From contig JAQFVV010000354.1 in the NCBI GenBank assembly GCA_028023455.1, positions 767,719-831,718 of the forward strand: a DNA stretch of 64,000 bases, given 5' to 3'. The notes beneath the pieces were generated by a model. The model was not told the origin of the DNA and ran no database searches. It saw only the letters and a list, made by a program, of their open reading frames with translations. The translations under genes were made by a program, and so were the position numbers. Source of the DNA: Epiperipatus broadwayi (lineage: Eukaryota; Onychophora; Udeonychophora; Euonychophora; Peripatidae). Shown in pieces: positions 48,836 to 61,853 of the stretch (position 1 is its first letter; the number at the start of each line of letters is the position of its first letter).

Positions 48836-49652
48836 TATTATCATATCTAATTTACCATCATCACCAACCTTCAAGCAAATAATAAATCCATAGTAATTTG
48901 TTGCTTAAGATAAATTTACATTATGTCAAGTTAAAAAAAATATTGAACAATAGTAACATAGTTTCAATGGTCTGATTTCTAATTGGGATTAATAAAAAAG
49001 TAAAATATCAATAAAATTTACTGCAGGCTTCTGAAGATGTAAAAGAATATCTATAAAAAAGCAACTTAAGTGATCACTGATGAAGAATATTTAAAGATAC
49101 AAAAAAGCTTAATTTGAATATGAAAAAAATATTGCTGAATATTCTCAAATTACTATACTAAAATAGAATTAAAAGTAAAACAGATGTCACAATGAGAGTA
49201 ACCAATATTTATATTAAAAAATTAAGATACATATTAGAAGAGTTAAAAACTCTAATAAAACTATTACTCGAGCATATTAAATGAGGTTTTCACTTGGCTT
49301 TCGCAGAAATGTTCAATTATAAAATTGAGTATCAATTTGAATTCTAGAAAGAAACAAAGTTGAAATCAATTGAATCTACAACAGCTACAATGCAGTTTTG
49401 TGACATTCCAATTATAATACATATCTCATAATGCTTCTAAAATATTGCACCAGGGATGATGATGATCAAGCTCCATCTCAAAGTTGTTACACCTTGCACT
49501 GCCCATAAAGTTATGTATTCATAAATGTCCATATATTTTTGTGGTTGTTGTTTAAGTGGATTTTGCTTAATGAATCAAATTGAGAATTTAAAATAATATA
49601 AAGTTATATCTGTAGATCTATATACATATACATATAATAGGAATAAACTATT
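48836..49652. other. No gene recognised
   Basis: AT-rich, no open frame and no repeat ends seen. Confidence 0.45.
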
Positions 49653-50146
49653 ATTTAAAGCAGTGGTCTTCAACCTTTTCACACCTGTGGACTGATAAAA
49701 ATAAGGATAAGGTTTTACAGACAGGCAGAAGTCTATAGATAAATTTTCTTAAAGATGTAAAGTGCTTAGCCTTAGATGATGTTATATATATATATATATG
49801 GAGTTTGTATAATAAAAAAAACTTTTAATTTTGAATTTTTTCAGAAAAGTAATAAAAAATTTAATTTTATCCCCTCCCCCCATAAACATCTGTGATAACT
49901 ATAAAAAAAAATTAATTTATGTATGATTGATTAGATTTTGTTTTCGTTCTGTTTCTTTTTTTTTAATTGGGTAAAAATGAGATGAAAAAATAAATAAAAA
50001 TTGTTTATATTAACTTAATTAAAAGTTTAAATTCTTATTATTCTGTTATTACTAACTTTTCTTGCCAGTCTACCGTGGACCAGTAAAAAACTTCTGCGGC
50101 CCGGCATCGGTCCGCGGACCAAGGGTTGAAGACCACTGATTTACAG
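49653..50146. mobile_element. hAT-type MITE with 8-bp target duplication
   Basis: The element spans 49661-50138. The ends are CAGTGGTCTTCAACC and its exact complement, GGTTGAAGACCACTG. This CAGTGGT-start form is typical of hAT/Charlie-like elements. Flanks ATTTAAAG (49653-49660) and ATTTACAG (50139-50146) are an 8-bp target duplication with one mismatch, as expected for hAT. Subterminal GGCCCGGCATCGGTCCGCGG near the right end is much more GC-rich than its surroundings and pairs loosely with the left subterminal part. There is no transposase, so it needs an autonomous partner. Confidence 0.88.
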
Positions 50147-51202
50147 TAATAGCAGTCATAATTTTCTTATTTTTTGTCTGTTTATAGAAAAAAAATGTAT
50201 TTTTCTATTTGTTTTAATCAGTCTATGATTAAAAATTAAATTTGTTATTTTGGGTTTTTTTTAATCAGAAAAAAAAAACACTCTACTTTAAAAATGAAAC
50301 AAAAATTAAAGAATTTTTACTTATCTATAGTTTTTTCTTGTTTTTAATTAAAGAAGCAAGCAACAATTAAATAATTTGTCTGAAACCATTTTTGTTATTG
50401 ATTAATTAAAGAAAACTTTTCTGTTGATTAAATTGATAAAAACACATTCATTGGGTTTCTTGGATGTTCTTTTTCATGTGACTATAAAATATAGGCTAAT
50501 GATATATAGAATGATTTTTTTTCATGTTGGAACAGAGAAAAGTTAATTGAAGTAGAATTCAGTGTAGGTTTTGTAAAATATTTCGTTCAAGAGAGAATAA
50601 TTTTCTTTAGACAAAATGGCAAGTCATATTTGGAAAGTGTGTCCATGACATTTTAAAGAAATTTAAGAAGGTCTGTGTTAAAGCCATCCCTAAAAAACTG
50701 TAGATCTTGAAGCTATAAATTGATTATAGTAATCAACCTCAGACAGTAAAATGTATTATTGCTTGACATTTAAACTATTTAATGGCTACAATGCAGATGA
50801 ATAAATGGCTCAAAGCAAATAATATGAAATAAATACATTATAGTATAATCACATTCCTCTTGTCATCATCACCATGTGATCCTGTTCTCAACTTCCTTTA
50901 AAACCCAATCTGTATATTGAGAAATGATGAGGAAAGTTTAAAATAAAAAAGAAAAGAAAATCTGTGAATCCTTAGAAACCCTGTTAATTTCTAAGGTGCA
51001 CATAGAGAACATATTGGAAAACCTAAGCCTGTCCTCTTTGGGAAAAGAAATACAAAAGAATAATCAAATCAAAGTTACTTATGTGTATTTTCTTTTATAT
51101 TCTAATATATATCATCACCAATGTGTATTTACCATTGTAATTTACACTGTACATCCAGGAATTAAAGTTGTATATTTATTTTTTATTATAGACATGTTGG
51201 CA

Positions 51203-51206
<4 letters not shown>
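50147..51206. other. No gene recognised
   Basis: AT-rich. An 84-codon frame at 50996-51250 runs into the next TA tract and is not supported. Confidence 0.45.
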
Positions 51207-51238
<32 letters not shown>

Positions 51239-51249
51239 TCAAATTTATA

Positions 51250-51283
<34 letters not shown>
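51207..51283. repeat. Paired (TA)n tracts in a small inverted repeat
   Basis: TA blocks at 51207-51233 and 51253-51283. The flanking words TTCAAATTTATAGAATATA and TATATTCTAAAATTTGAA are inverted. Confidence 0.8.
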
Positions 51284-51289
<6 letters not shown>

Positions 51290-51299
51290 TCTAAAATTT

Positions 51300-52172
51300 G
51301 AAGGAAAATACATTTATATTTAAAATATTTAATCAGGTGATTTTTTGCCTCTTTAAATCATTGTCAAATAGATGTGTGTACACATATCTATAGACATATA
51401 TTTTTATATGTTAAATAAATCTGGAGGAGAAGGTTTTTTTATTTATATTAGATGAATACATAATTTATTTAGTTTTCTATGTATTAGTTTAATTGGTTTT
51501 CTGTTTAAAATATTGATGATGGAATTTGGGATTAAAAAATTATGTTAAGTAATAACCAATTTTAGTAAATGAATAGTTATCTTTATATCTCACTCCACAC
51601 AAATTTGAATTATTATGTTTAGTTTTATTAACCACATTCCTTTTTCTCTGAATATCCTGAGTATTCAAAGAGTACTGAGCAAACATATATTATCAGGTTT
51701 ACATTATTGGAAATTTTAAATCTGTATTTCTAAATGATCTGTAGCAATGTATTTTTTCTAAAAAGGAATATTTCCTCTTGGAGGGTGGCACTAAAGGTAA
51801 GTTTAAATTAAACCTTTCATATATGCTTTGTTTAGGATGATCTTTGCAGGCCATTATAGAGATGTTCATACGAAGAGATCAGGAAATATAGCTAATAACA
51901 ATTAGTTTGATCTCTTTCATAACAATACAGGAAATTGATATTAAATCTTGTTTGGTAATTTATTTTGGCTTGGAATAATTCCATATGTGCTATGCAAACA
52001 TAGTAGTGTTTTCTGACTTGTGCTCATAATATTTGAGGCTGATAATAATTAAAACCATTTGAATAAAATTAAAAGATAGTTTTTGTTGTATAATAATTTT
52101 AATGTATTAAGTAGTTACTCTGAGTATTACATTTTGTTGAACAAACATGGTCTCATAAATAGGGTTTAGCAG

Positions 52173-52176
<4 letters not shown>
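51300..52176. other. No gene recognised; a less AT-rich block at 51760-52020
   Basis: Around 51770-51890 the text is less AT-rich (TTTCCTCTTGGAGGGTGGCAC, GCAGGCCATTATAGAG). I cannot match it to a gene or element. Confidence 0.4.
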
Positions 52177-52228
<52 letters not shown>

Positions 52229-52263
52229 TATATATGTTATATATATATATATATATATATATC
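52177..52263. repeat. (TA)n microsatellite, two blocks
   Basis: TA tracts of about 46 and 26 bases separated by an AAATATATATATGTT block. Confidence 0.95.
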
Positions 52264-53267
52264 AAATTTGATATTTATAAGCATTATTTACAATAAATAT
52301 TAAATTATTTGTTAAATAAATTTAAAACATTTGCCAGAAAATGAAAGACAACTACTTTTAACTGCATTCAGTTGTTAGCCTTTGGATAATCAGTTGATTG
52401 CTTTTTTATAATTATTTTTGTAATGAAATAAATTTGCTTCATATTATTGTTGCCATTAGTTACAACAAGTTTATTATATTTGTCTTAAAAAGTAGTAAGA
52501 AGTAGCATTATTTGCAAAAGAAGATTTAAATGTATAGTCATCTAGATTATAATCAATATGAGATAACACTAAAGCAGGAAGGGGAGGTAAACAATTAAAA
52601 CTAGATATATTGGAACTAATTTCCTTTTTGCAGAATAAATGCATACTTAAGAAGGTACTGGAAAAACACCTGCCAAATTAAAAAAATATGTAAATAATGC
52701 ATTTGAAAATTGATAGTGGTATCAAATACCAATAGTAACCATTGTAAGTTAATTAAGAAAGTTGTTATTACACATATATTATAAGAATAAAAATATCGTT
52801 AACATCATACTCTTTCAGATTCATTAGAAAATTCCGCTTGGCTATTTTCATAAACATATGGTAGTTATATCACTTTACATTGCTGTTTTATAGTTACCGT
52901 AAGTGATTTTAGCATAGGATTTTGTAAAAAGTAATTTCTTTGAGGATCCTTTAATTGATCTTCAAATTTAGCAGAAATTCTGAAGTGATCCATATGCATT
53001 ATTCTGTTGTTTCTTTCCATCTACTCTAGTTTTCATGCAAAGTTTTTGAAATAAATGAAATATGATTGGTGCTTGTTTATAAAGGATTTGTCATGATTTT
53101 TACACACTTACTGGTTAATTATTATTTAAAACATAAATAAATACATGCATAAACTTTTAATTTATTTATTTATCTTTTATTTTTTAAAATGAAATTTAAT
53201 AATATTGATCATAATCTAGAGAAGAAAGAACTTTTATTATTTGACTGTTTTGAGGATATTTTATTTA
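52264..53267. other. No gene recognised
   Basis: AT-rich with no open frame or repeat ends. Confidence 0.45.
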
Positions 53268-53474
53268 TATGTTGGATTATTTTCATCATCTAATATTAAA
53301 TTTTAAATATATTTAAAAAAATAACTTTATTTAAATTTTCAATTACAATCAACTATTAATGATGAAATTCAGGTTAGTAACTAACACTTGAATGTAATTA
53401 AAAATTGAAATAATATTGAAATTTTTTAAAGACATTCAGTATTTAATATTAGATGTTGGAAATACTCCAACATA
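53268..53474. mobile_element. TGTTGGA-family MITE, copy 2
   Basis: The element spans 53270-53472, flanked by TA on both sides (53268-53269, 53473-53474). The ends are TGTTGGATTATTTTCATCAT and TTGGAAATACTCCAACA. Inner blocks TAATATTAAATTTTAAATA and ATTCAGTATTTAATATTAGA are inverted, as in copy 1. The TA duplication supports a Tc1/mariner-like origin. No coding content. Confidence 0.8.
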
Positions 53475-56400
53475 TAAATACAACAGCACCTATTATGTCA
53501 TCTGTCACAATTGATATGGTATTAAAATCTTCTTAAATATTGTAATTATTATAAAGAAAATGTCAGATTTTAACTATATCAGGGCAATATATTGAATTAA
53601 AAAAAAACTGACTTGGACATAATTTTCACAATAACTTTAGGTTTAATAATGTTAGAGCAAAATGCTATATATTAATAGAAAATAGAACAACTAAAAAAAA
53701 TCATAAGGCTAAGACAAATCAGTGGTTACCATTAAAAAAGTAAGAAAAGAATATTTCAACATCCAAAATAATTATTACTTTATTGTTTGTTCATATTTTC
53801 TAATTTATCATTAAGTTTAAATTACATCTTCATTGATATTTTTTTTTTGTATTCCTCACAAAATTCTCACTCAAATCATATACATTATCTGAGATAATTC
53901 ATAGCTTCAGAATCTACAGAATTTAGTCATATAAGAATTCCTATTTTTTATCTTGTACCCCAAAAGTTAAAAAATCTCAAGGTGTATATAAGAGAAAAAT
54001 TCATCTTAATAACGGATATAAAACAAATAATTTCCAAAAAGTGGATATGAATTTGTCATCATAGCAATTAGTTTTTTGTTTATCCAAAATTAGAAATTGT
54101 AGGCTACTGTCTATATCACTGATAAAATGACTTTCATCTCTTCATTTTATATTTTTGTGTATATCAGTGATGTTTATATTCCTTATGCACACCAGTGATG
54201 CTATTTTGTTATATTTATTGTCCAACATATATATAATTAATTTTCATATAATTCATTTATAGCTATAGACTTGAACTTAATGTTATGCAAGATATGGCAA
54301 AACTACTGACTCCACAGCATGAGAACCAAAACATAGGTAACAATCAGGATTTGTTTCTCTGCCTGCATACAATTTCATGTGGTATACACAACCATTGTCG
54401 CTCTCACAACACATACCATTTGAAACTTCTCTTTATTGGTTTAAGAGTTTATATTTTCACATTGCTTTATCAACTGTAACCTTTCTGTACATCTGCTTCT
54501 CAGTCTTAAAATATATATATTGCATTGCTCTATAGTACTTTAATTTTTATATAAAAATCACTACTTGTTATACAAACACAGACATGCAAGTGCAAACACA
54601 CTAATACAAACATAAATACACTAATAAATTATTAAAACTTTTGAGAATCATTATGTTTATAAAATTAGGTTGCCTCAAACTTGAATCAAAACTCCAAATT
54701 TACATTGTACATAAATCACTACTTTCATTATATCTAAATACAAATATAATTTATATATGACACAGACACACTAATACAAACACAAACACATTAATAAATT
54801 GTACATTAATCAAATAATAAAAAAATAATATTACTGAAATAATAAAAAAATTAAAATTGAATACTTTTATGATCGATATTCCAATATTACATTTATTATC
54901 AGGATGAAATTAAAATTGAGATATTTTTAATCCATTTTATTATGGAGTCTGGCTGATACCAAAATTGTACCTTTGTCTTTTTTGTGCAATCTAGTAAACT
55001 GAGCAGAAAGAAAATTAAATGAACCTATTAATAAAAAAATCAAAATTTTGTCAATTTTAACATGACATATACCATTTTAAATAGGAACTATAGCTGCAGA
55101 GAATGGTGGGGATTTTTAAAATGTCATCTTAATGATTTTCCCACAATTTGAAAAAGAAGACAAGAAATTTTAATTTCAATGAATCAGTTACCATGAGAAG
55201 AAATCATGCCACCACCTGTGATCAAAGCACAATTTGATAGATTTATCATAAATTAAACTTTATTCATTTACATTAAAATAAAAAACTTTGAAAGAAAGTC
55301 ACTTTCTGAAAGAGATGCATTTATGATACATTACAAGTCAGGTTTTAAATATTTAAAAAGATAATTTTTTTGACAAATTATTCATTTATAAAAGAAAATT
55401 AAAAGGAAATCAAGTCCAACTTTTTGAGTTTTAGTATAAAATAAAGGTATTACATAGTTGTGTTAAGGTTGAACATTTTCATAAACCCTCTCCAGATGGA
55501 ACAAAAAAAATGTCATATTTCATGAGGGTTAATGTAATTACAAATATATAATATGCAGACACAATTAGTATCAGTAAAAACATCTGCACATAAATCAGAG
55601 TGGCCATTTAAATTTATAGGAAGTGAAAAAAGTTAAGCTAATTTCAATTTTAAAAAACTCTATTAATACAGTTATGCTGATACATGAATCCATACACACA
55701 TAGTGGCATTCCAAAACTATGATTCTAACTCCAGAAAAAAAAGAAATTAAAGGTGCATTTTGCATATTAATACAAACCAGTAATGAAATTCTAAATATGT
55801 TCACGTGTTACACAAATCAGTAATGAATTATGAATATGTTCAAGTGTATCACATGATCGTTTCTGAATATATTGATTACATAATCTTCTCATACACATAC
55901 CTATATATATAACATGTATATATATATGTATATTGCAGAAACAAGCAAAAAATTGATTGCAAACAATAAATAAGAGTAAATTTTATTTCAACTGGGCCAT
56001 TAAGAAATGCAAATTTAGTAATTTAATCATTTTTATTTATATAAGGATAGATGCTAACATTAGTTAGTCCCACGTTATATACATTTTTACATATGTGTAT
56101 AACAGTAAGTGTTATCTAAATTTTCAACTTAATTTAACGGAGTTAATTATTTTCCATTTGTCTGCTATCAGCAGTTTCCATTCAAACTTACTAATAAATT
56201 CTTACGCAAATATTTAAAGTTTAAATACCGTTGAGTAATGGATTTGGGAAAGATAAGAATCGTACGTTTGAACAAAGTTTACATTTAGGACTAGTCAAGT
56301 CAAAATGGAAAAGCATCAGGTATTAACCTATTTTTAGAATGATTAACAGATTTTTGTGGAACCATCTCACGAGGTTTGAAAATTATAGCATTACTTGTGT

Positions 56401-57078
56401 ATAAATAGATATTGGGGATGTGTTTATATGCACGTGTATATGCATATGTTAGTAAAAAATGAAAAATACATATTAATAGTTTATTATGATATTTTTGAAA
56501 GAAAAAAAAAATTTACGTTGGAGACAAACATATCATGGTTAATCCAACATCTAAAAAATAGTTTTTGGTAAATGGCTGTCTAGCTATTCTTAGTTATATG
56601 CTAAAAAACCTTGGTTAATCTGAATTGACCCAACGATTGTTGATGAAATAAAAAGATGTGTTGATAATATGTACAGTCTTGTCGATACGTGGGAGAGATG
56701 ATATAGTAGCATTAAGCTTATGGTTATCTTTACATTACCTAAAAATAAATTAAATAAAAAAAAATCCACCTATTAATTTATAAGTATCCACTGTAAGATC
56801 AGATATTCTCGCTATGAGGACTGGTCACTATTGCTGTACTAATATAAATTAAACTATGAAATGTCTGCGCTCCAGACAACTGATGAAAATATTTTTAAAA
56901 TGCGTACATACTGCAGAGTGGTTTGTATATTTTTCCAATCAGCGTGGCAGCCTAGTGAAAATATATATTACTGATGATTGTAGAAATGGACATCTCTTCA
57001 TATGTATTTACATCTAATTTGAGATTTAGCCTGTTTATATATATTTGAATTTTTTAAGTATATATATATTTTTCTCTC
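53475..57078. other. No gene recognised; one weak dispersed repeat
   Basis: AT-rich. 55230-55315 resembles 36905-37010. Two similar A- and C-rich strings (ACACTAATACAAACA) occur around 54597 and 54768. Frames at 54285-54479 and 55595-55804 have no recognisable domain. Confidence 0.4.
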
Positions 57079-57175
57079 ATGTGTCATAGCATCAGCCAGG
57101 AAGTGAACCCGCTAACCCCTGACAACTTCTTGTAAAGCGGCTGTCACTGACCCCTTGACCACCAATAAGGCTATA
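57079..57175 (-). mobile_element. tRNA-derived SINE head, copy 2
   Basis: The minus strand reads TTGGTGGTCAAGGGG (A-box position), GCTTTACAAGAAGTTG, then GCGGGTTCACTTCCTGGC (B box) and GATGCTATGACA. The last block is identical to the SINE at 25846-25951, and the middle aligns with small changes. No target duplication was found. The A-box side continues into the hairpin at 57162-57258. Confidence 0.7.
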
Positions 57176-57258
57176 TACTAATCACTACAGTTAGAAAATT
57201 ATATTTTTAATAATATAATTTTCTAACTGTAGTTTGTTTAGTATATAGCCTTATTGGA
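57162..57258. repeat. Hairpin joined to the SINE 5' end
   Basis: CCAATAAGGCTATATACTAA and TACAGTTAGAAAATTATA (57162-57208) pair with TATAATTTTCTAACTGTAG and TAGTATATAGCCTTATTGG (57216-57258). The loop is about 8 bases. The left arm overlaps the first bases of the tRNA-like sequence, so part of the SINE head has been copied in inverse. Confidence 0.8.
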
Positions 57259-58139
57259 ATAAGATAATTTACAATAAGAAACTGCAATTATAATTAATCA
57301 TGCCTTATCATCATATCTATCAACATTATAGTACTTATATAAGTCAAAGTGGGTTATGTTTTCCTGAACTGTTGCTATGTTCCAAGAAAAATACTGAAGG
57401 TAGTCCTAAAATTTATTTATACTGTAGACTTATGTGTCCGTTATTTTTTCATCGCAGTGATAACGCAGTGATAACTAAAATATGTATTACATACAATCTT
57501 TGGAGAAGATATTTTTTAAAATTCATTTTCATTTAATTCAAGATGTGCCAATCTATTTATTATATAATTTTACATTAGAATGATTAATAAAAGTGATTAA
57601 TAACATAAATCTATGGATTTGTATTAATCAGGGTTCTGTTACCTTGAAATAGAATAATTTATACTAAGTGAACATGGGACTAAGCATTCATATTGGAGAC
57701 GAAGTTGGTCATCATGGCCATATTAATGAAAGTCAAGTGGTCATTATATTTACATAGATTGGTAGCACTACAAAACAGCTGTCCAAAAAAGTTGTTCCTG
57801 AATTGCATATCTAGTGCAGACCAATTTGAAAGTATTTCAGCCATAGTATCTCTATGAATTCATTTGCATATAACTGAATGGACATTAATTACCTATTGAT
57901 TAGATAAACTAAATTACTTTGTCTACTGAATTTTCACTTTAAATAATAAAAAATCAAAGTGTATATAAATAAAATAGTTTACCTCTAGAGTATTATACAA
58001 ATTCTAGTCACAGGTAGAGGGGTTTGTAGTTGTTAAAAAACTAAGAACACCATTATATATGGTTACTCAATCTATATGACTTATATAGACAAGTTAGCTT
58101 AGATGGAAAAACAATATGTGCTTTTCAATTTGTGTTAAA
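57259..58139. other. No gene recognised
   Basis: AT-rich. A 78-codon frame at 57300-57536 has no recognisable domain or context. Confidence 0.45.
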
Positions 58140-58340
58140 AGATTAATAATAAAACAGAGAAGGAATAATGGCTGCTAGAAAGTTAATGCATAAAATCTTG
58201 AAGATTAAGGTGCATTATGGTTTCTCTCCATTGATGCAAGCCATAATCTAGAAACTAGCTTGGGGATATTCGATATCACAGTAGTAGATAGAGATTTATT
58301 AGAAAATAATATGGGTATATTACATAGGGCAGTACTGGAT
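58140..58340 (+). mobile_element. Decayed PLE family 1 pLTR with hammerhead relic
   Basis: The left part in inverse orientation resembles the pLTR (GCTAGAAAGTTAATGCATAA against GCCAGAAGGCTTGTGCATAA). The plus-strand part reads CTCCATTGATG, then GAAACTAGCTTGGGGATATT. The 3' ribozyme half is recognisable, but CUGANGA has become TTGATGC (58231-58237) and stem II no longer pairs. Not functional. Confidence 0.6.
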
Positions 58341-59399
58341 AGAGATTTATTAAGCCACCATCTATCATCTATTAGTTAGTAAATTTTACAATAGGCAGCA
58401 TGAAAGTGATGAGAGAAAAAGTGTATGTGGCTATAAAATAGTTGTTAAGAAAATATCTGAACTTTTTGTGAAATATTTTTAACTTTGTGTATGCTTATAA
58501 ATATCTTCAAAATTGCAGAAAACATTGGGATTTTAGTATTACTATGTTTTTCTGCAGGTGTTTTAAGCCATAGTAGTCGAATAACATAAAGTTTAGATAC
58601 AAAATTCATTTAAGCTTAGTGTGAGAGCTACGTATTGAGAGTTAAGATCCATGTTTGAAATCCGTCACATGTGGTGTTTAAATATGACATAAACTCCTAC
58701 TACATCCAGAGCAATTAACCATTTTTATATTATTTTTGTTATATGGATAAATGAAATATAAAAAAAATAACAAGATTTCAATAATTTATGACCTTATGAA
58801 CATAGGATATGTGAATAAATATCAATGTAGCATTATTTAAGGCTGAGAAGTATACAGCATAATATTAGTTTTGTAAACCTGGAAAAGAAAATAATAGATC
58901 TATCAGAATTTAAAATAGGTTACTTTGTTGACAAAAATGTTTAATGGTTTACACTCTGTGTCGATTGAAATGCAAAAACAAATTCTTGTGATTTTAGTTA
59001 TGTTCAGTTATAAAACATTGTGCAGTTTAGTACCATGTTAGAGTGTTGAACTCTGAAGTATAGTACTCAGGAGTGATTCCAGTTGTGGACAACTGGCACA
59101 TGGAGATTTTATGATTTCCCGAGCATTAAAGCCATTTGAATATTTTTAATATTCACTAATATAAAAGTTTACATTTAAATAACATATCAATAAGCTACAT
59201 CTCTGCATTATTTGGAACAATGTTAGAACAGCATTATATGGAGCACTTGAAGATGGATTGTGGCTGTTCTATTATTTCCTGTGACTGAAACCACTGTGTA
59301 ATGAATCATTCAGTTATTTTATTAAAATATTACACAGCTCATATTAAATTTTACAAGCATATTGTTAAGAATAAACTACTTTTTTTTGTAAAGCAACTG

Positions 59400-59740
59400 C
59401 TTTCTAATGTTAAAATACATAGATACCAAACTGTATTTAGATCTACATGGCTATAAAAGCAAATTATCTTGGATTGATAACAATATTGCATTTTCATTTT
59501 TGACTGAATAACTTTGTAGTTAAGCAATAAAATATGGATGCTGAAGGTTTGCATTAGATCCAAATGTACAAGTGCAATACTCTCAGCTCCAAAGATTCTT
59601 TTTGATGAAAGCAAGAAGCTAGAAACTGTTTTGGGGATCTTGGATAAGAAACTGGATAGGGGTAATGGCACCCAATCTTCTAGCATCTAATGATTACTAT
59701 AGATTGCACTATGTCATACTATTGTATGGAGAAAATTAAC
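59400..59740 (+). mobile_element. Decayed PLE family 1 leader and pLTR with hammerhead relic
   Basis: The plus-strand order is leader (AACTTTGTAGTTAAG, TTGCATTAGATCC, CTCTCAGCTCCAAAG) then hammerhead position (TTGATGA at 59602-59608, GAAA at 59622-59625, TTGGGGATCTTGGAT), then pLTR to about 59740. It aligns with the complement of 14706-15080. C3 of the core is T, stem I no longer pairs and stem III is broken. A minus-strand 111-codon frame (59351-59686) is antisense to this relic and not a gene. Confidence 0.65.
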
Positions 59741-61126
59741 TAATGGTCATACTGTGACACAAAACTAATAATGGTTGCCATATAGAAAATTATGCAACAA
59801 TATAGTGGCAGAATTGTTTTTTAATTAAAAGTAATCATGCATTTTTGCAATCCATTTGAATGGTATTGTCTAGTAATCAATTTGAACCATGATAATAAAA
59901 CTGATGAACTTTGGAGGATTACATTATAGAAATATTTCAGTCCAATATTTAATTTGCTTAAACATATTTCATTTTTACATTAAAAATTTAATCAATTCTA
60001 AGATTATATTAATCCAAGGACTACATCCAAAATAATAAATGCAGAACAAATATTAAGTTATTTGAGAGTTCTATCTTGAACTAGATTTAGTAGGTATATA
60101 AAAAAATATAAAAATGAAGTTATATTGATTATAAAAGGTTTTATTGGAACAGAAGACAAGTTATAATGGATTGCTCATGTTACATCATGTTAATGTTAAC
60201 TATGCATAGTTTGTTATATTAAAAAAATGTGTAATATACAGTGATACAAAAACAGTAGATATTATCAACATCAATATTATTGATTATTAATTCACTTAAA
60301 AATTCTAATAAGCATTTAATTCAAACTGTTATTTTAATTTTTCATTTCAAAAAATCCAATCTTCTAGACGGGTCACACAAACCCCCACCACAGGTCAAAT
60401 GTTGATATTGAGCTTTTTGGACCTCCATATACTACTAATTTTAGCATTGTAGAGTACCAGGTTATTAGAGATTACACAATGTAAATAATCTTTCACAATA
60501 TACTGTTATATTTCCAAGTGGTGCCAGTCCCAAATCAAGCAATTCATAAATCAAGTAATGTTAAGATTCTAAAAATTTTTGAACAATAATAAAAACATTA
60601 ATATTGTCTTTTAATATCTTACATACTCCATAAGAGCATTTTTTGTGAAGTGCAGCTTAAAGAGTTTTTAGCCATCGTTAAATTGAGAATATAATTTTAC
60701 ACAATACAGAATACTATTTGTTATTAATGCAAATAGTATTGTAGATTATATTAGGGATAGTATTAAAATATTTGTACATTGTGTTTATTTAAGCATGAAA
60801 CCAAATTTTTCCATGATTCTTGTATCTGATTTATGAAATGAGAATAAAAGTCACAAAGCAAATGTGATTGAAAGATTTTAATGATTAAATTAGTCACTAA
60901 CTGCCTTAATAAAGTTTAGGGTTATCAATATCACACATGCATATAAAAATAAATAGATGATCAAATGACTTAATAACTTAAAAGTTCATAAAAAGTAAAA
61001 TGTTGGAACTTACAGAACCGGAAAAAATCCAAGAAGATTACACTCCAGAGACTTAACAATCTACCACTGCACTAATTTATGCAGGGAGGATATATACTTA
61101 TATATATATATATATATATGAAATAA
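59741..61126. other. No gene recognised
   Basis: AT-rich, ending with a TA tract at 61099-61119. No open frame or repeat ends. Confidence 0.45.
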
Positions 61127-61624
61127 AAGTTACCGTTAACACTAACTGTAATAATCATACAAATATATAAACCATTATAATGTGATGTGATGTGATGTAT
61201 TTTGGCTTTTATATCTCAATAATAGCGAACTTCAAAATGATACCACTTTGAAGTTGTATGCTAAACGATGTTAAATATTGCAATACAAACCAACTTAAAC
61301 ACAGAGCATGAAATTTTAAATAAGCAAACGATCTTAAATTTTTCTAATAAACTAACATGTTTACAAACTTATTAAAGACAAACTAAACATTAGATTTTAA
61401 TCTTTAAATGGCCCTCCCAAACTATAAATGAAAAGAAAGTTACCGTTAACATTAACTGAAATAATCATACAAATATAGAAACCATTATGCAATTACAAAT
61501 ATCCAGTAATGACCTCTGTTTTAAAGTCTATATTTCAATAAGAGCAAACTTCAAAATGATACCACTTTGAAGTTGTATTCTAAATGATGTTAAATTTTGC
61601 AATACAAACAAGCTTAAACACAGA

Positions 61625-61640
<16 letters not shown>
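61127..61640. repeat. Tandem duplication of a ~306-base unit (second copy partial)
   Basis: AAGTTACCGTTAACA, AATAATCATACAAATATA, CTTCAAAATGATACCACTTTG, GATGTTAAAT and CTTAAACACAGAGCAT occur in the same order from 61127 and again from 61438. The first unit contains a (TGATG)n-like run the second lacks; the second ends at the TA tract at 61627. Confidence 0.85.

Positions 61641-61659
<19 letters not shown>
61627..61659. repeat. (TA)n microsatellite at the left edge of a PLE pair
   Basis: About 33 bases of TA, ending where the PLE family 2 segment begins. Confidence 0.95.
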
Positions 61660-61662
<3 letters not shown>

Positions 61663-61806
61663 AACAAAACAAGTTATAAATCATGTAACTTGCTATAGTT
61701 TGCATTTTATGATCACAGATGGAGCTTTACCAATATCTGCAAACAAGCTTGTGTTTACATAAACATCAAAAGAGAATAGAATTCAATATCTCTTTCATTG
61801 TCTCCA

Positions 61807-61853
61807 CTTTCAGTTCAGCTAATTTCAAGCTAATTGGCTATCATCAGTGAAGA
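61807..61853 (-). ncRNA. Hammerhead ribozyme relic (PLE family 2)
   Basis: On the minus strand, core CTGATGA (61847-61841) and GAAA (61826-61823) are intact. Stem II TAGC/GCTT has three pairs and a T-T mismatch. Stem I keeps four pairs (TTCA with TGAA). The U that should pair with the last A of GAAA is A (61814), and stem III has a G-U pair. C precedes the cleavage point (61813). With the A15-U16 pair lost, cleavage should be poor. This is the partner of the better copy at 62079. Confidence 0.7.

Noticed and set aside
59351-59686. 111-codon minus-strand frame
   Set aside because: Antisense to a decayed PLE leader and pLTR that is recognisable on the plus strand.
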